This document shows, piece by piece, positions 1 through 8,552 of a DNA stretch of 64,000 bases. Under the pieces are notes generated by a model that saw only the letters and a program-made list of their open reading frames with translations, did not search any database and had not been told where the DNA came from. Numbering within the stretch: the first letter of the stretch is position 1; every line of letters begins with the position of its first letter. Source of the stretch: Novosphingobium sp. (GTDB lineage: Bacteria; Pseudomonadota; Alphaproteobacteria; Sphingomonadales; Sphingomonadaceae); contig NZ_JAIXZS010000035.1 in NCBI RefSeq assembly GCF_027489515.1, positions 1 to 64,000 of the forward strand, written 5' to 3'. The translations under genes were made by a program, and so were the position numbers.

Positions 1-128
1 AGCTTTTCCGACATGAGCGTGACGTTCTGCAGGTTGGGCAGGAACAGACGCTTGGTCTTGTTGTTGGCGTGGCTCACGTTGTGGCCGACCTGGCGGCCCT
101 TACCGGTCAGTTCGCAGATGCGCGACAT
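1..128 (-). CDS. rpmB: 50S ribosomal protein L28, N-terminal part
   Basis: Only the first 42 codons are in the window and the gene continues past position 1. The translation begins [20 protein letters not shown] and continues with [14 protein letters not shown], the characteristic N-terminus of bacterial ribosomal protein L28, a component of the large subunit. The ATG is at 126-128 on the minus strand. It is divergent from tadA, with about 125 bp between the two start codons that probably hold both promoters. Recognition is by sequence pattern and there is no realistic alternative. Confidence 0.95.
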   Translation of the reverse strand, partial: MSRICELTGKGRQVGHNVSHANNKTKRLFLPNLQNVTLMSEK

Positions 129-253
129 GGCTGAAAACTCGCTTGGATTTGAACGATCATGGATCGGGAAGGGCGCGCTCTTGCCGATCTGGGGGGCAAA
201 GTCAAGGATTCGCACGTTGCGCGCAAGGCCCAAGGCGCGCTAGCCCGCACGGC

Positions 254-709
254 ATGACCCGCTGGCCCCTTCCCGAACCCATGCGCAAGGCGCTGGATGC
301 CGCAGCGGAGGCGGCTGCGGGCGGTGAAGTGCCCATCGGTGCGGTGATCGTCAAGGATGGCGTGGTGATCGCCGCCGCACACAACACGCCCCGGCTGGAC
401 CACGATCCGACCGCCCATGCCGAGGTCCTGGCGATTCGTGCAGCGGCCGCCATCTTGGGGCAGGAACGGCTGACGGGCTGCGATCTGTGGGTCACGCTGG
501 AGCCGTGCGCGATGTGCGCGGGCGCGATTGTCCACGCCCGGCTGGCGCGGGTCTACTACGCCGCCAGTGACCCAAAGGGCGGCGCGGTGGAGCACGGCGC
601 GAAAGTATTCGACGCGCCCGGCTGCCTGCACCGGCCCGAAGTCTATTCCGGCATCGGCGAGGCCGAGGCGGCGGACCTTCTGCGCGATTTCTTCAAGGCG
701 CGCCGCTGA
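254..709 (+). CDS. tadA: tRNA-specific adenosine deaminase TadA
   Basis: TadA deaminates adenosine 34 to inosine in the wobble position of tRNA-Arg(ACG). The 151-residue protein has the cytidine/deoxycytidylate deaminase zinc signature: TAHAEV near residue 54 (zinc His and catalytic Glu) and PCAMCAGA near residue 83 (two zinc Cys). The sequence between (GGEVPIGAVIVKDGVVIA) is typical of TadA. The reading frame is open upstream to 143, but ATG 254 gives the family's normal length and begins MTRWPLPEPMRKAL, so it is preferred. A related guanine or cytidine deaminase is possible but less likely given the motif spacing. Confidence 0.93.
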   Translation: MTRWPLPEPMRKALDAAAEAAAGGEVPIGAVIVKDGVVIAAAHNTPRLDHDPTAHAEVLAIRAAAAILGQERLTGCDLWVTLEPCAMCAGAIVHARLARVYYAASDPKGGAVEHGAKVFDAPGCLHRPEVYSGIGEAEAADLLRDFFKARR

Positions 710-712
710 GCC

Positions 713-1099
713 TCAGTCGACCGGCGGGGTCCCCGGCGGATACCACGAGACTTCGACCCGCAGCCCATCGGGATCGGGCAGGAACAGCGCGGTGGTGCCG
801 CCCGGAAAGCGCTGCAGCCGGGCGACATGGCCAGCCGCTTCCATCACGGTGGCAAGCTCCTCCACCATCGCCACCGAAGGCGCGGTGAAGCCGAAGTGGT
901 TGAGGCCGGGCCCATAGCGTTCGTATCCGGGGGTATCGTCCTTGGCCGGGCCGAACTGGATATGGAGGCCATCCTCGTTCGCCCAGATATGCGGCTTCTT
1001 CTGCATAAAGCCGAGCCGGGGCAGGAGCAGACCGTAGAATGCCGCGCTTGCCTTGGGATCACGCGAGAGGATCGTGAGGTGATCGAGCTTGAACGACAA
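713..1099 (-). CDS. VOC/glyoxalase-fold protein
   Basis: This 128-residue protein begins MSFKLDHLTILSRDPKASAA, the usual opening of the vicinal oxygen chelate superfamily (glyoxalase I, bleomycin-resistance and dioxygenase folds). The middle carries NHFGFTA and the C-terminus FLPDPDGLRVEV, the second half of the paired beta-alpha-beta-beta-beta module with a likely metal-ligand Glu. One short domain implies a homodimer. The substrate cannot be read from sequence. It is convergent with tadA, with only three bases between the stop codons. Confidence 0.85.
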   Translation of the reverse strand: MSFKLDHLTILSRDPKASAAFYGLLLPRLGFMQKKPHIWANEDGLHIQFGPAKDDTPGYERYGPGLNHFGFTAPSVAMVEELATVMEAAGHVARLQRFPGGTTALFLPDPDGLRVEVSWYPPGTPPVD

Positions 1100-1150
1100 G
1101 GTGGCCTCCCGAGTTTGTGCGCGTCTGGTTCGCGCAAGGCGGGCTTCCCG

Positions 1151-1846
1151 TTACAGGCCGCGCCAGATCTTGAGCGGGGCGACATCTTCGGCGCCGCGAT
1201 CGGTGCAGGGCGCGGGCATGAAGTCCTTGCCGTAGCAGACGTGGACCTCTTGCAACCACCCGCGCGCATTGGCCTTCACGCGGATTGCAGCCGCAGGCAG
1301 GAACGGGGTGGCAGCGCGGAAGGCTGCACGAAAGTCTCCGGCGGTAAGGCCCTGCCGCCGGGATAGGCGCATCATGTCAGGGTAACGCAGCGAGCGGAGC
1401 AGCGCTGCGCCTGCCTTGAAATACCCCTCCGGCCTGCCCGCCATGCACGCGCCGTGCTTGGCCCATTCGTGCGCCATGAGATCGGGCGAGGGGGTCATGC
1501 ACAAGTTGCGGCGCACCGTCTCTGCAGGCAGCGGCGCGGCCTCGCACCATTGCGGCCAGTTGCCGGGGGTCGATTCGGGCCAGAGACCGTGGAGAATGAA
1601 GCCGAAGCGCCCCAGTTCGCCCCCGCATTGGAACGCCGCGCGCGGATCGCGCCCGCGCGTGCGGCAGTATTCGGGCGACCAGCTGAGCGCGAGCGTGTAG
1701 CCCGCAATCGGCAGCACCCGACGCGGGCCATCCGGCGCCGGGAGCGCAGGGGCAGAGATCCGCGGTGGCACGCGGCATTGAGGCACCTCAGCCTGCGCTG
1801 CCATGGGCAGCAGGACCGCCAGGGCAAGAAACAGCCGGCGCAGCAT
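1151..1846 (-). CDS. Secreted ribonuclease T2 family protein
   Basis: The product is a 231-residue RNase T2-type endoribonuclease that cleaves RNA through a 2',3'-cyclic phosphate, probably in the periplasm. Residues 1-19 (MLRRLFLALAVLLPMAAQA) form a signal peptide. Both catalytic signatures are present: FILHGLWPE (CAS I) near residue 84 and HEWAKHGAC (CAS II) near residue 125, each with its His. Cysteines spread through the chain fit disulphides of an exported enzyme. The ATG overlaps the nadC stop as ATGA, so the two genes are probably translationally coupled. A longer frame exists upstream, but the signal peptide fixes this start. Confidence 0.92.
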   Translation of the reverse strand: MLRRLFLALAVLLPMAAQAEVPQCRVPPRISAPALPAPDGPRRVLPIAGYTLALSWSPEYCRTRGRDPRAAFQCGGELGRFGFILHGLWPESTPGNWPQWCEAAPLPAETVRRNLCMTPSPDLMAHEWAKHGACMAGRPEGYFKAGAALLRSLRYPDMMRLSRRQGLTAGDFRAAFRAATPFLPAAAIRVKANARGWLQEVHVCYGKDFMPAPCTDRGAEDVAPLKIWRGL

Positions 1847-2709
1847 CACAGCGGCGTGAAATCGAGCCCGATATCGGCAGCGGGCGCGCTTTGCGTCAGG
1901 CGGCCGACCGAGACGTAGTCCACCCCCGAAGCGGCGATCGCGCCGATGGTTTCGAGGCGGACGCCGCCCGAAGCCTCGCAAGGTGCCCGGCCGGCGACAA
2001 GTGCCACCGCCTCTCGCAGCAAGTCCGGACCCATGTTGTCGAGCAGCAGGCGGGTCGCACCGGCCTGCAGTGCGGGCTCGATCTGGTCGATATGGTCGAC
2101 CTCGCAGATCACCTCACGCACCCCTGCCGCGAGCGCCCTGCGCACGGCTTCGGCGACGCCCCCCGCGACGAGCACGTGGTTGTCCTTGATCATCGCCGCG
2201 TCCCACAGCCCCATGCGGTGGTTCACCCCGCCGCCGGTGCGCACAGCGTACTTTTCGAGGTGCCTGAGGCCGGGGATGGTCTTGCGCGTATCCAGAAGGC
2301 GCGCTTTGGTTTCGCCCATCGCATCGACATAGCGCCGTGTGAGCGTGGCAACGCCCGAAAGGTGCTGGACGGTGTTGAGCGCGCTGCGCTCGGCGGTGAG
2401 CATCGCGCGGGCGCTGCCGGTGAGGCGCATCAGCGCGGAGCCGGGCGCGACCTGCGCTCCCTCTTCGACCAGCACTTCAATTGCCATCGCCGGATCAAGC
2501 GCGCGGAAGAAGGCGGCGGCGATGGGGAGCCCGCAAACGTTGATCGCATCTCGGCTGTCCATCACCCCGGCAAAGCGCGCCTCAGCGGGGATCACGCTCT
2601 CGCTCGTCACGTCATGCCCGCCGCCCGGAAGGCCGTGGCCCAGATCCTCGGCAAGCGTGGCGGCGACAAAGGCATCGAGATCGAAGCCGGGCAGGGTGAA
2701 TATGCTCAT
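1846..2709 (-). CDS. nadC: Nicotinate-nucleotide pyrophosphorylase (carboxylating)
   Basis: NadC (quinolinate phosphoribosyltransferase) converts quinolinate and PRPP to nicotinate mononucleotide in de novo NAD synthesis. The 287-residue sequence has the family hallmarks AERSALNTVQHLSG, LDTRKTIPGLRHLEKYAV and GGGVNHRMGL with KDNH following, and near the C-terminus EASGGVRLETI. ATG 2709 (MSIFTLPGF) has an AAGG just upstream. A GTG at 2727 in the same frame is a possible alternative start. nadA and nadB are not in the window. The downstream RNase gene overlaps its stop codon. Confidence 0.95.
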   Translation of the reverse strand: MSIFTLPGFDLDAFVAATLAEDLGHGLPGGGHDVTSESVIPAEARFAGVMDSRDAINVCGLPIAAAFFRALDPAMAIEVLVEEGAQVAPGSALMRLTGSARAMLTAERSALNTVQHLSGVATLTRRYVDAMGETKARLLDTRKTIPGLRHLEKYAVRTGGGVNHRMGLWDAAMIKDNHVLVAGGVAEAVRRALAAGVREVICEVDHIDQIEPALQAGATRLLLDNMGPDLLREAVALVAGRAPCEASGGVRLETIGAIAASGVDYVSVGRLTQSAPAADIGLDFTPL

Positions 2710-2760
2710 GCCTTGCGGCCTAATCACCCTGCGCGCGGCTGTCGAGCATCCCGGTGGTTC

Positions 2761-3558
2761 CTAGTGGACGAAGCGCGCCACCACATCGCGGTAGGAGCGC
2801 GAGACTTTCACTTCCGAGCCGCTGTCGAGCACGAGGAAGCATTCGCCATTGGTATGCGGGCGTACCTGCCGCACGCGATCGAGGTTGACGATCTTCGAGC
2901 GGTGGACGCGCTGGAACACGCGCGGATCGAGCCGCCGTTCGAGGTCCTTCATCGTCTCGCGCAGGATCAGCGAATTGTCGCCAGTGTAGATGCACATGTA
3001 ATCGCCCGCCGCCTCGATCCGCTCGATCGTATCGACATCGACACGGAAAATCTGGCCGCGGTCCTTGATGTTGATGAGCTTCTCGAACCGCCCGATCGCC
3101 GGTTCGCTGTCGTCGGGCATCGCGTCCATCGCATCGGGGGCCACTTCGGCGAGCACGGTCTTCAGTTTCTCCGCCTCTTCCAGTCCGCGCTTCTCGGCAA
3201 GCCGGGTGCGCGCGCGGTCGAGCGCGTCGGCGAGGCGGGCGGGTTCGACCGGCTTGAGGAGATAGTCCACCGCATTGGCCTCGAACGCGCGGATCGCGTG
3301 CTCGGAATAGGCCGTCACGAAGACGAACAGCGGCGGATCGATCTCGATCACTCCGCTCACCACGCTGAACCCGTCGAACCCGGGCATCTGGATATCGCAG
3401 AACACGAGATCGGGCTTCTCGGTCTTGATCTTGCGGATCGCCTCGCGCCCGTTGGAGCAGGTGTCGATCACTTCGACATCGGGGAAGGCTTCTAGCCGCA
3501 GCTGGAGTCCCTGGATCGCGAGCTTTTCGTCATCGACGAGGATCGTGCGAATGGTCAT
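2761..3558 (-). CDS. LytTR-family response regulator
   Basis: This is a 265-residue two-component regulator. Residues 1-120 are a receiver domain with the acidic pocket VDDE near residue 8, the phosphoacceptor Asp55 in LVFCDIQMPG and the conserved Lys in YLLKPVEP. After a linker, residues 165-265 form a LytTR DNA-binding domain, shown by the stretch ERIEAAGDYMCIYT and by HRSKIVNL and VRPHTNGECFLVL. It lies directly downstream of the LytS-like kinase on the same strand with three bases between them, so the two form a cognate pair. Target genes are unknown. Confidence 0.92.
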   Translation of the reverse strand: MTIRTILVDDEKLAIQGLQLRLEAFPDVEVIDTCSNGREAIRKIKTEKPDLVFCDIQMPGFDGFSVVSGVIEIDPPLFVFVTAYSEHAIRAFEANAVDYLLKPVEPARLADALDRARTRLAEKRGLEEAEKLKTVLAEVAPDAMDAMPDDSEPAIGRFEKLINIKDRGQIFRVDVDTIERIEAAGDYMCIYTGDNSLILRETMKDLERRLDPRVFQRVHRSKIVNLDRVRQVRPHTNGECFLVLDSGSEVKVSRSYRDVVARFVH

Positions 3559-3561
3559 GCG

Positions 3562-4719
3562 CTACCTTTGCTGTGTGGCGAGCTGCGCAGCAGATTGCTG
3601 GCCCGAGGGTACTTCGCGCGCTTCAAAGGGCAGCTCGATCACCACCATGAAGCCTCCACCCGGTCGCTCGCCGATTTCGAACCGCTGGTTCTCGCCATAA
3701 GCCTGGGCGAGCCGGTCACGGATGTTGGCGAGCCCGACGCGCGTGGAGTCCGATTGAGAACTGGTCACGCCGAACAATGTCGAGGGGTCGGTGCCCGGTT
3801 GCAAGCCCGGGCCGGTGTCGGACACGGTGACTCGCAGCACCGGGCCGATGAGTTGCGCCGCAATGGTGATGGTGGCCCCCTCTTCGAGCGGACTGACGCC
3901 ATACTTGATCGCGTTCTCGACCAGCGGCTGGAGCAGCAGCGAGGGCATCAGCGCAGGCGCGGCAGCATCATCGATGCGAAACTCGGTGCCGAGCCGCTCC
4001 TCGAAGCGCATCCGCTCGATATCGAGATAGAGCTTCAGCGTCTCGACTTCCTGCGCCACCGTCACGCGGCCGGTCGGCTCGTTGATCAGGGTGTAGCGCA
4101 GGAACGAGGAGAGCCGGCTCAGCATCGCGTTGGCGGGTTCGGTCTGTTTCAGGAGCACAAGCGTCGAGATCGAGTTCAGCGTGTTGAACAGGAAGTGCGG
4201 GTTGAGCTGGTAACGCAGCATCGCCAGCTGCGCCGAAGTTGCCTGCGCTTCCAGCCGCATGAGCTGGTCGTTCTGCTCCTCCACCTGCACGTAGAAGTTG
4301 ATCGCGTAGTAGAGCGCCGACCATGCGCCAAGCAGCGTGAGATCGAGGTAGAACACGCCGAGGAACAGCTGCGCGAACCCGGAATCGCCGCCAGACCGGT
4401 AGAGGCTGATCACCCAGGAATCGATGAAAGCATAAAGCCCCACCGCAATCGCCAGCACCAGCGCAGTAATGCCCCAGGTGATCAGCGGGGTGCGGTTGAT
4501 CAGCGCGCGGTAGATCACCGAAAGGATGAGGCTGATCGAAAAGCCGGTTATCGTCGCGATCAGCACGATGATCAGGAACGACCAAGGCTGCGCGTTGGCG
4601 AGGCTCGAAAGCGCACGCAGCAGCATCGCGCCGCCCCAGCCGAGCATCTGCAGACGCCAGAAGGCGCGGTTCTTGTTGCCGAAGAACGGCGTCGGGCGGA
4701 GCGGCAGATTCATTGCCAT
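3562..4719 (-). CDS. LytS-like membrane sensor histidine kinase
   Basis: The roughly 385-residue protein is a His_kinase-family (LytS/YehU type) sensor. The N-terminal half contains about four hydrophobic segments, for example GWGGAMLLRALSSLA and ITALVLAIAVGLYAFI. The phosphorylation motif LNPHFLFNTLNSI follows, then an ATP-binding lobe with LLLQPLVENAIKYG and VSDTGPGLQPG. There is no separate periplasmic sensor domain, so the ligand is probably sensed in the membrane. It forms an operon with the LytTR regulator downstream. ATG 4719 (MAMNLPL) is the chosen start; an in-frame ATG at 4755 is less likely. Confidence 0.9.
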   Translation of the reverse strand: MAMNLPLRPTPFFGNKNRAFWRLQMLGWGGAMLLRALSSLANAQPWSFLIIVLIATITGFSISLILSVIYRALINRTPLITWGITALVLAIAVGLYAFIDSWVISLYRSGGDSGFAQLFLGVFYLDLTLLGAWSALYYAINFYVQVEEQNDQLMRLEAQATSAQLAMLRYQLNPHFLFNTLNSISTLVLLKQTEPANAMLSRLSSFLRYTLINEPTGRVTVAQEVETLKLYLDIERMRFEERLGTEFRIDDAAAPALMPSLLLQPLVENAIKYGVSPLEEGATITIAAQLIGPVLRVTVSDTGPGLQPGTDPSTLFGVTSSQSDSTRVGLANIRDRLAQAYGENQRFEIGERPGGGFMVVIELPFEAREVPSGQQSAAQLATQQR

Positions 4720-4813
4720 GCGGGGTGTGTAGCCCACAGATTGGCATCGCGCCACAGGTGGGCTTTGCGCGGCTGGGTAAAGCGGTTACTCTGCCGGCAA
4801 AAGGGAGAGAACC

Positions 4814-5437
4814 ATGGATCATCACGGCGATTCCGCGGAGCGCGCGCAGTTCCATTCGATGGAGGAAGGCACGCAGGAAGACTGGGCAATCATCGCGCGC
4901 GATTATGTGGGCTTTGCCGCAGGCCTGCCAGACCGCGTGCTGGCGCACCTCAGGCTCCTCGATGGCGATTTCGGCGGCTTCCCGATCGACCGCCTCACCC
5001 ACAGTCTGCAGACCGCGACCCGCGCCTACCGCGACGGCCGTCCCGAAAGCTACGTGGTGATGGCGCTGCTGCATGACATCGGCGACACGCTGGGTTCGTA
5101 CAACCACCCCGAAATCGCCGCCGCGATCCTCCAGCCCTTCGTGAGCGAGGAAGAGCACTGGATCTGCCGCAACCACGGTGCGTTCCAGGGCTACTACTAC
5201 TTCCACTACCTCGGCATTGATCGCAACGTGCGCGAGAAGCACCGGGGCAATCCGCATTTCGATGCCTGCGCCGAATTCTGCGCCAAGTACGATCAGAGCG
5301 CCTTCGATCCCGATTATGATACCCTTCCGCTCGATTTCTTCGAGCCGATGGTGCGCCGGGTCATGGCGCGCCCGCGCAGCGAGACGTCGATTCTGGCGAT
5401 GGAAACGACCGCCGCGAAGGCAGGCGTTCCGGCTTAA
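4814..5437 (+). CDS. HD-domain protein (predicted phosphohydrolase)
   Basis: The 207-residue protein contains an HD-type metal phosphohydrolase core. LTHSLQTATRAYRDG supplies the first His, VVMALLHDIGDTL the HD pair near residue 92, and a later conserved Asp is likely in AKYDQSAFDPDYD. The sequence resembles small stand-alone HD proteins that act on phosphonates or nucleotides, but the substrate cannot be assigned. The ATG has GGGAGA upstream. Its stop codon overlaps that of the convergent M48 protease gene by four bases. Confidence 0.82.
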   Translation: MDHHGDSAERAQFHSMEEGTQEDWAIIARDYVGFAAGLPDRVLAHLRLLDGDFGGFPIDRLTHSLQTATRAYRDGRPESYVVMALLHDIGDTLGSYNHPEIAAAILQPFVSEEEHWICRNHGAFQGYYYFHYLGIDRNVREKHRGNPHFDACAEFCAKYDQSAFDPDYDTLPLDFFEPMVRRVMARPRSETSILAMETTAAKAGVPA

Positions 5438-6351
5438 GGCTCGCGCCGGAAACGCAGCGCCCAGTTGGTATCCGGCTGGGTGCGCATGACCGCGATTTCT
5501 TCCGCCATCTCCCGCGCGCGGGTGCTGGCCTTCCCGTGGCTCGCGCCCGGGATCACGAGCAAACCGCGCGGAGTGATCAGCCGGATCATGCGCAGGGCAG
5601 CTTCCGGCGAGTACCCGGCATTCGCCATGATCCAGACCGAGAGCCGGTCCGCCTCGCGCTCGGTGCGCCGAACGGCTGCCGTGGGCCGCTGGCCCGGGCC
5701 GAGCAGGGTTTCGTGATCGAGCGCCGCGTGGGCCAGTTCATGTGCCAGCACCGCCGCGATCATCGCTTCGTCGCGGCCGAGCTGGTCCAGCGCCCTGCGC
5801 CCGATGCGCACCTGGCTGCGGGTTGCACCGGCATTGTCCTTCGCATCATCGAGAATGAAGCGCACCCCGCACGAGGGCGCGGCCGGCACGGTCACTGCGC
5901 GCCCGTCGGCGAGCGTGAGCGCCACTTCGCCGCGCTGCGCCGCTGCCTGTTCGAGCCGCGCCTGCAAGGCCCAGACGCGGTCCCAGTTGCCCCGCGCCGG
6001 TGGCGGGCCAACCGGCGTGCCCTCGACTGCGGCGACGACTGCATTGGCAGCGAGTCCTGCCGCCTCCGCCGGGCTCCCCGCCGCCACCGCCGCCACCGCA
6101 ATGTCTCCGGAAAGGCCATAGGCCGCGCGCGCCGCTGCCGGATCGGCGAAGGTCTGGACGTCGCCGAGCAGCAAGCCGGTCGCTGGCGCGGCGCGCGTGC
6201 AAAAGGCTGCGTTGGCATGGCTCAGCCGCCAGCCGATCGTCTGGACCAGCGCATCGTCCCGCTGCAGATCGTCTGCCGGCTGCGCCTGCGCCGGAACGGA
6301 GACCGCCAGCGCCAGCTCCAGGGCCAGCAGCGCAGCGCCCCGCCTCGCCAC
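5434..6351 (-). CDS. PDZ-containing M48-type metalloprotease
   Basis: The 305-residue envelope protease has a signal peptide (VARRGAALLALELALAVSVP then AQAQ). A PDZ-like segment follows around residues 55-95 (SGDIAVAAVAAGSPAEAAGL). The zinc-protease motif HELAHAALDH lies near residue 204, with a downstream Glu ligand probably in TEREADRLS. It probably degrades or handles misfolded envelope proteins. The start is a GTG at 6349-6351, one base after the stop codon of the DsbA-like gene, which fixes the frame and indicates co-transcription. Having the PDZ ahead of the HExxH domain differs from the BepA-like protease two genes upstream. Confidence 0.86.
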   Translation of the reverse strand: MARRGAALLALELALAVSVPAQAQPADDLQRDDALVQTIGWRLSHANAAFCTRAAPATGLLLGDVQTFADPAAARAAYGLSGDIAVAAVAAGSPAEAAGLAANAVVAAVEGTPVGPPPARGNWDRVWALQARLEQAAAQRGEVALTLADGRAVTVPAAPSCGVRFILDDAKDNAGATRSQVRIGRRALDQLGRDEAMIAAVLAHELAHAALDHETLLGPGQRPTAAVRRTEREADRLSVWIMANAGYSPEAALRMIRLITPRGLLVIPGASHGKASTRAREMAEEIAVMRTQPDTNWALRFRREP

Positions 6352-6352
6352 G

Positions 6353-7138
6353 TCAGCCCTTTCGCGCGGCGTTGATCGCCTGCTGCAGCGCCTCGCGCCC
6401 CACCGCGCCGGACAGCAGCTTGCCGCCCACGCTCCACGCCGGAGTGCCATTGATGCCAAGCTGCCGTGCAAGCCCGAGATTGCGCTCCAGTTCCTGCCGC
6501 ACGCCCGGCTGCTGGGTGAAGGCAGCGGCCGCAGCGCCGTCCACACCCGCCGCATTGGCGGCTGCCGCGATGCTGGTGCTGCTTGGCCGTTCGCCGGAGA
6601 ACATGGCCTTGTGGAAGGCGGCGTATTTGCCCTGCGCGGCAGCGGCGAGGCCCATGCGCGCGGCGGGTTCGCTTTCGGGGGCGATGATCGGGAGCTCGCG
6701 CACCACCACGCGCAGATCGGGATTGTCCTTCACCAGCGCTTCGACATCGGCCACGCTGCTGCGGCAATAGGTGCACGCAAAATCGGTGAACTCGACAAGC
6801 GTGACCTTGCCGCCCGGGTTGCCGAGTACGGCGCCGGGGAACGGCGTTTCGATCGCGCCGCGCAAGGGGGCCAGCCGGGCCTCGGTCTCGCGCGCCTGAA
6901 GCTTTTCCATCGCTTCGGGAAGGATTTCGGGGTGCTCTAGGATGTAGCTGCGCACCAGCGCTTCGATCGCGCCGCGCTGGCGGGCATTGATCCCGGCCTC
7001 GGCGAGCTGTCCCTCAAGCTTGGTCTCCGCCGCGGCGGCTTCCGCTCCGCTGCCCTCGCCATGCAGGGCCCACCACCCGCCGGCGGCTCCAGCTGCGCCG
7101 ACAAGCAGCGCCAGGGCAAGAAACGGACTGAAACGCAT
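6353..7138 (-). CDS. DsbA-family thiol oxidoreductase
   Basis: This 261-residue exported thioredoxin-fold protein starts with an uncleaved anchor or signal (RFSPFLALALLVGAAGAAGG). The helical N-terminal region contains YILEHPEILPEAMEKL, as in Com1/ScsC-type DsbA proteins that often multimerise. The redox motif is FACTYCRS (CTYC) near residue 119, followed by the DsbA helical insert and a cis-Pro region in GINGTPAWSVG. It probably oxidises or isomerises disulphides in exported proteins. It lies between two M48 proteases on the same strand, suggesting a joint role in envelope protein quality. Confidence 0.9.
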   Translation of the reverse strand: MRFSPFLALALLVGAAGAAGGWWALHGEGSGAEAAAAETKLEGQLAEAGINARQRGAIEALVRSYILEHPEILPEAMEKLQARETEARLAPLRGAIETPFPGAVLGNPGGKVTLVEFTDFACTYCRSSVADVEALVKDNPDLRVVVRELPIIAPESEPAARMGLAAAAQGKYAAFHKAMFSGERPSSTSIAAAANAAGVDGAAAAAFTQQPGVRQELERNLGLARQLGINGTPAWSVGGKLLSGAVGREALQQAINAARKG

Positions 7139-7169
7139 GCATTGAACTCCTGCTGGGCCGTTCCCCGCG

Positions 7170-8540
7170 CTACCGCGACTTCTTCATCCGCTCAATCATC
7201 GCGCGCGCCGACATTGCGATATCCTGCGCGCGCAGCCAGTCGGGCGAGCCTTTGGGCAGTGCGGCCTCGGCAGCTTCGGCGCTGCGCAGCGCCTCGGGCA
7301 GCTGATATTCGCCGAGCTGCTGCTCCGCGCTGGCAAGCCGCGCACGCGGGATATCGCCCTGTGCTTCGTAGACCACGCCAAGCTGGTACCACGCGAACGG
7401 ATTGTCCCGGTCGCGCGCCACGGCGGTCCGCAGCACGCGCTCGGCCTCGGGGAAATTGGCCTTGTCCTCGGTCGCGATCAGGGCGTGGCCAAGTGTGGTT
7501 GCGATCAGCGGCGTGTTGCGGGTCAGCTCCACCGCACGGCGCAGCGGGGCAAGCGCATCATTGGGCTTGCCCGATTCGAGCAGGACCTGTCCCTTCAGCT
7601 CAAGCGCATAGGGATCGTTCGGGTCCATCTTGAGCAGCGCGTCGGTTTCGGCGAGCGCCTTGTCCATCAGCGCTTCCTTGTGGAAGGCATAGGCCCGGGC
7701 GAGGTGCGCCGGTGCATCCTGCATCCAGTCGGGATAGGCGGCGAGCGTCGCGGCCGGCTCCGCCAGATAGCCCACCAGCTTGGCCTTCACCCGCAGGAAC
7801 CGCGCCTGCAGCGCCGCGTCGCCGGGCTTGTCCCACGCCGGATCCTGCGAGAACGAATCCTGCAGTGTCGTCAGGCGGTCCGAGGTCATCGGGTGGGTCG
7901 AATAGAACTCGGCGTCGCTGTCGCGCTTGAAGCCGTAGCGGAACTCCATGTTCTGCAGCTTCTTGAAGAAGTCGATCGAGCCCTTGCCCGAGATGCCTGC
8001 CTTGGTCAGGAACTGCACGCTGGCCGCATCGGCAGAGGATTCCTGCGCGCGGCTGAACGCAAGGTATTTGCCGAGCGCCGCCTGCTGGCCGGCCATCATG
8101 ATGCCGATGCCTGCATCGCCCGAACCTGCCGCCGCCGCCGCCGCGCCGAGCAGCAGGCTGAGGATGGTGATGCCGGTAGCGGGCTTGCCGCCCTCGTCGC
8201 CCCGGATCACATGGCCACCGGTGATGTGGCCAAGCTCGTGCGCGAAGACGCCTTGCACTTCCTGCGCGTTGTCCGCCGCGCTGATCAGGCCCGAATGGAT
8301 ATAGACCGCCTGTCCCCCCGCGACGAACGCGTTGATCGAGGGATCGTTGAGCAGCACCAGATCGATCGCGCGCGGGTTGAAGCCAGCCGCCGCCACGATC
8401 GGTGCGGCCATGTCCTGGAAGAAGGCTTCGGTCTCGGCATCGCGCAGCACCGATTGCGCGGCTGCCGGGACCGGCACGAGCAGCAGCGCGATGGTGGCCG
8501 CGAGGGCTTGGCCGAAGCGGCGGTGAAAGGGGTGTGTCAC
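7170..8540 (-). CDS. BepA-like M48 metalloprotease with TPR domain
   Basis: The 456-residue periplasmic protein has a signal peptide (QALAATIALLLVPVPAAAQ), the M48 zinc motif HELGHITGGH near residue 103 and a third ligand region in AQESSADAASVQF. The C-terminal half (about 270-450) consists of TPR-like helices with PNDPYALELKGQVLLESGKP and AWYQLGVVYEAQGD. This is the architecture of E. coli BepA/YfgC, which assists outer-membrane protein (LptD) assembly and degrades misassembled ones. It is first in a three-gene series with the DsbA-like protein and the PDZ protease. Confidence 0.92.
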   Translation of the reverse strand: MTHPFHRRFGQALAATIALLLVPVPAAAQSVLRDAETEAFFQDMAAPIVAAAGFNPRAIDLVLLNDPSINAFVAGGQAVYIHSGLISAADNAQEVQGVFAHELGHITGGHVIRGDEGGKPATGITILSLLLGAAAAAAGSGDAGIGIMMAGQQAALGKYLAFSRAQESSADAASVQFLTKAGISGKGSIDFFKKLQNMEFRYGFKRDSDAEFYSTHPMTSDRLTTLQDSFSQDPAWDKPGDAALQARFLRVKAKLVGYLAEPAATLAAYPDWMQDAPAHLARAYAFHKEALMDKALAETDALLKMDPNDPYALELKGQVLLESGKPNDALAPLRRAVELTRNTPLIATTLGHALIATEDKANFPEAERVLRTAVARDRDNPFAWYQLGVVYEAQGDIPRARLASAEQQLGEYQLPEALRSAEAAEAALPKGSPDWLRAQDIAMSARAMIERMKKSR

Positions 8541-8552
8541 AATGAGCGCAGC

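Noticed and set aside
3568..5076. Long plus-strand open frame across the sensor kinase
   Set aside because: The opposite strand encodes a clear LytS-type kinase with all motifs; this frame is His/Arg-rich noise from GC-biased codons.
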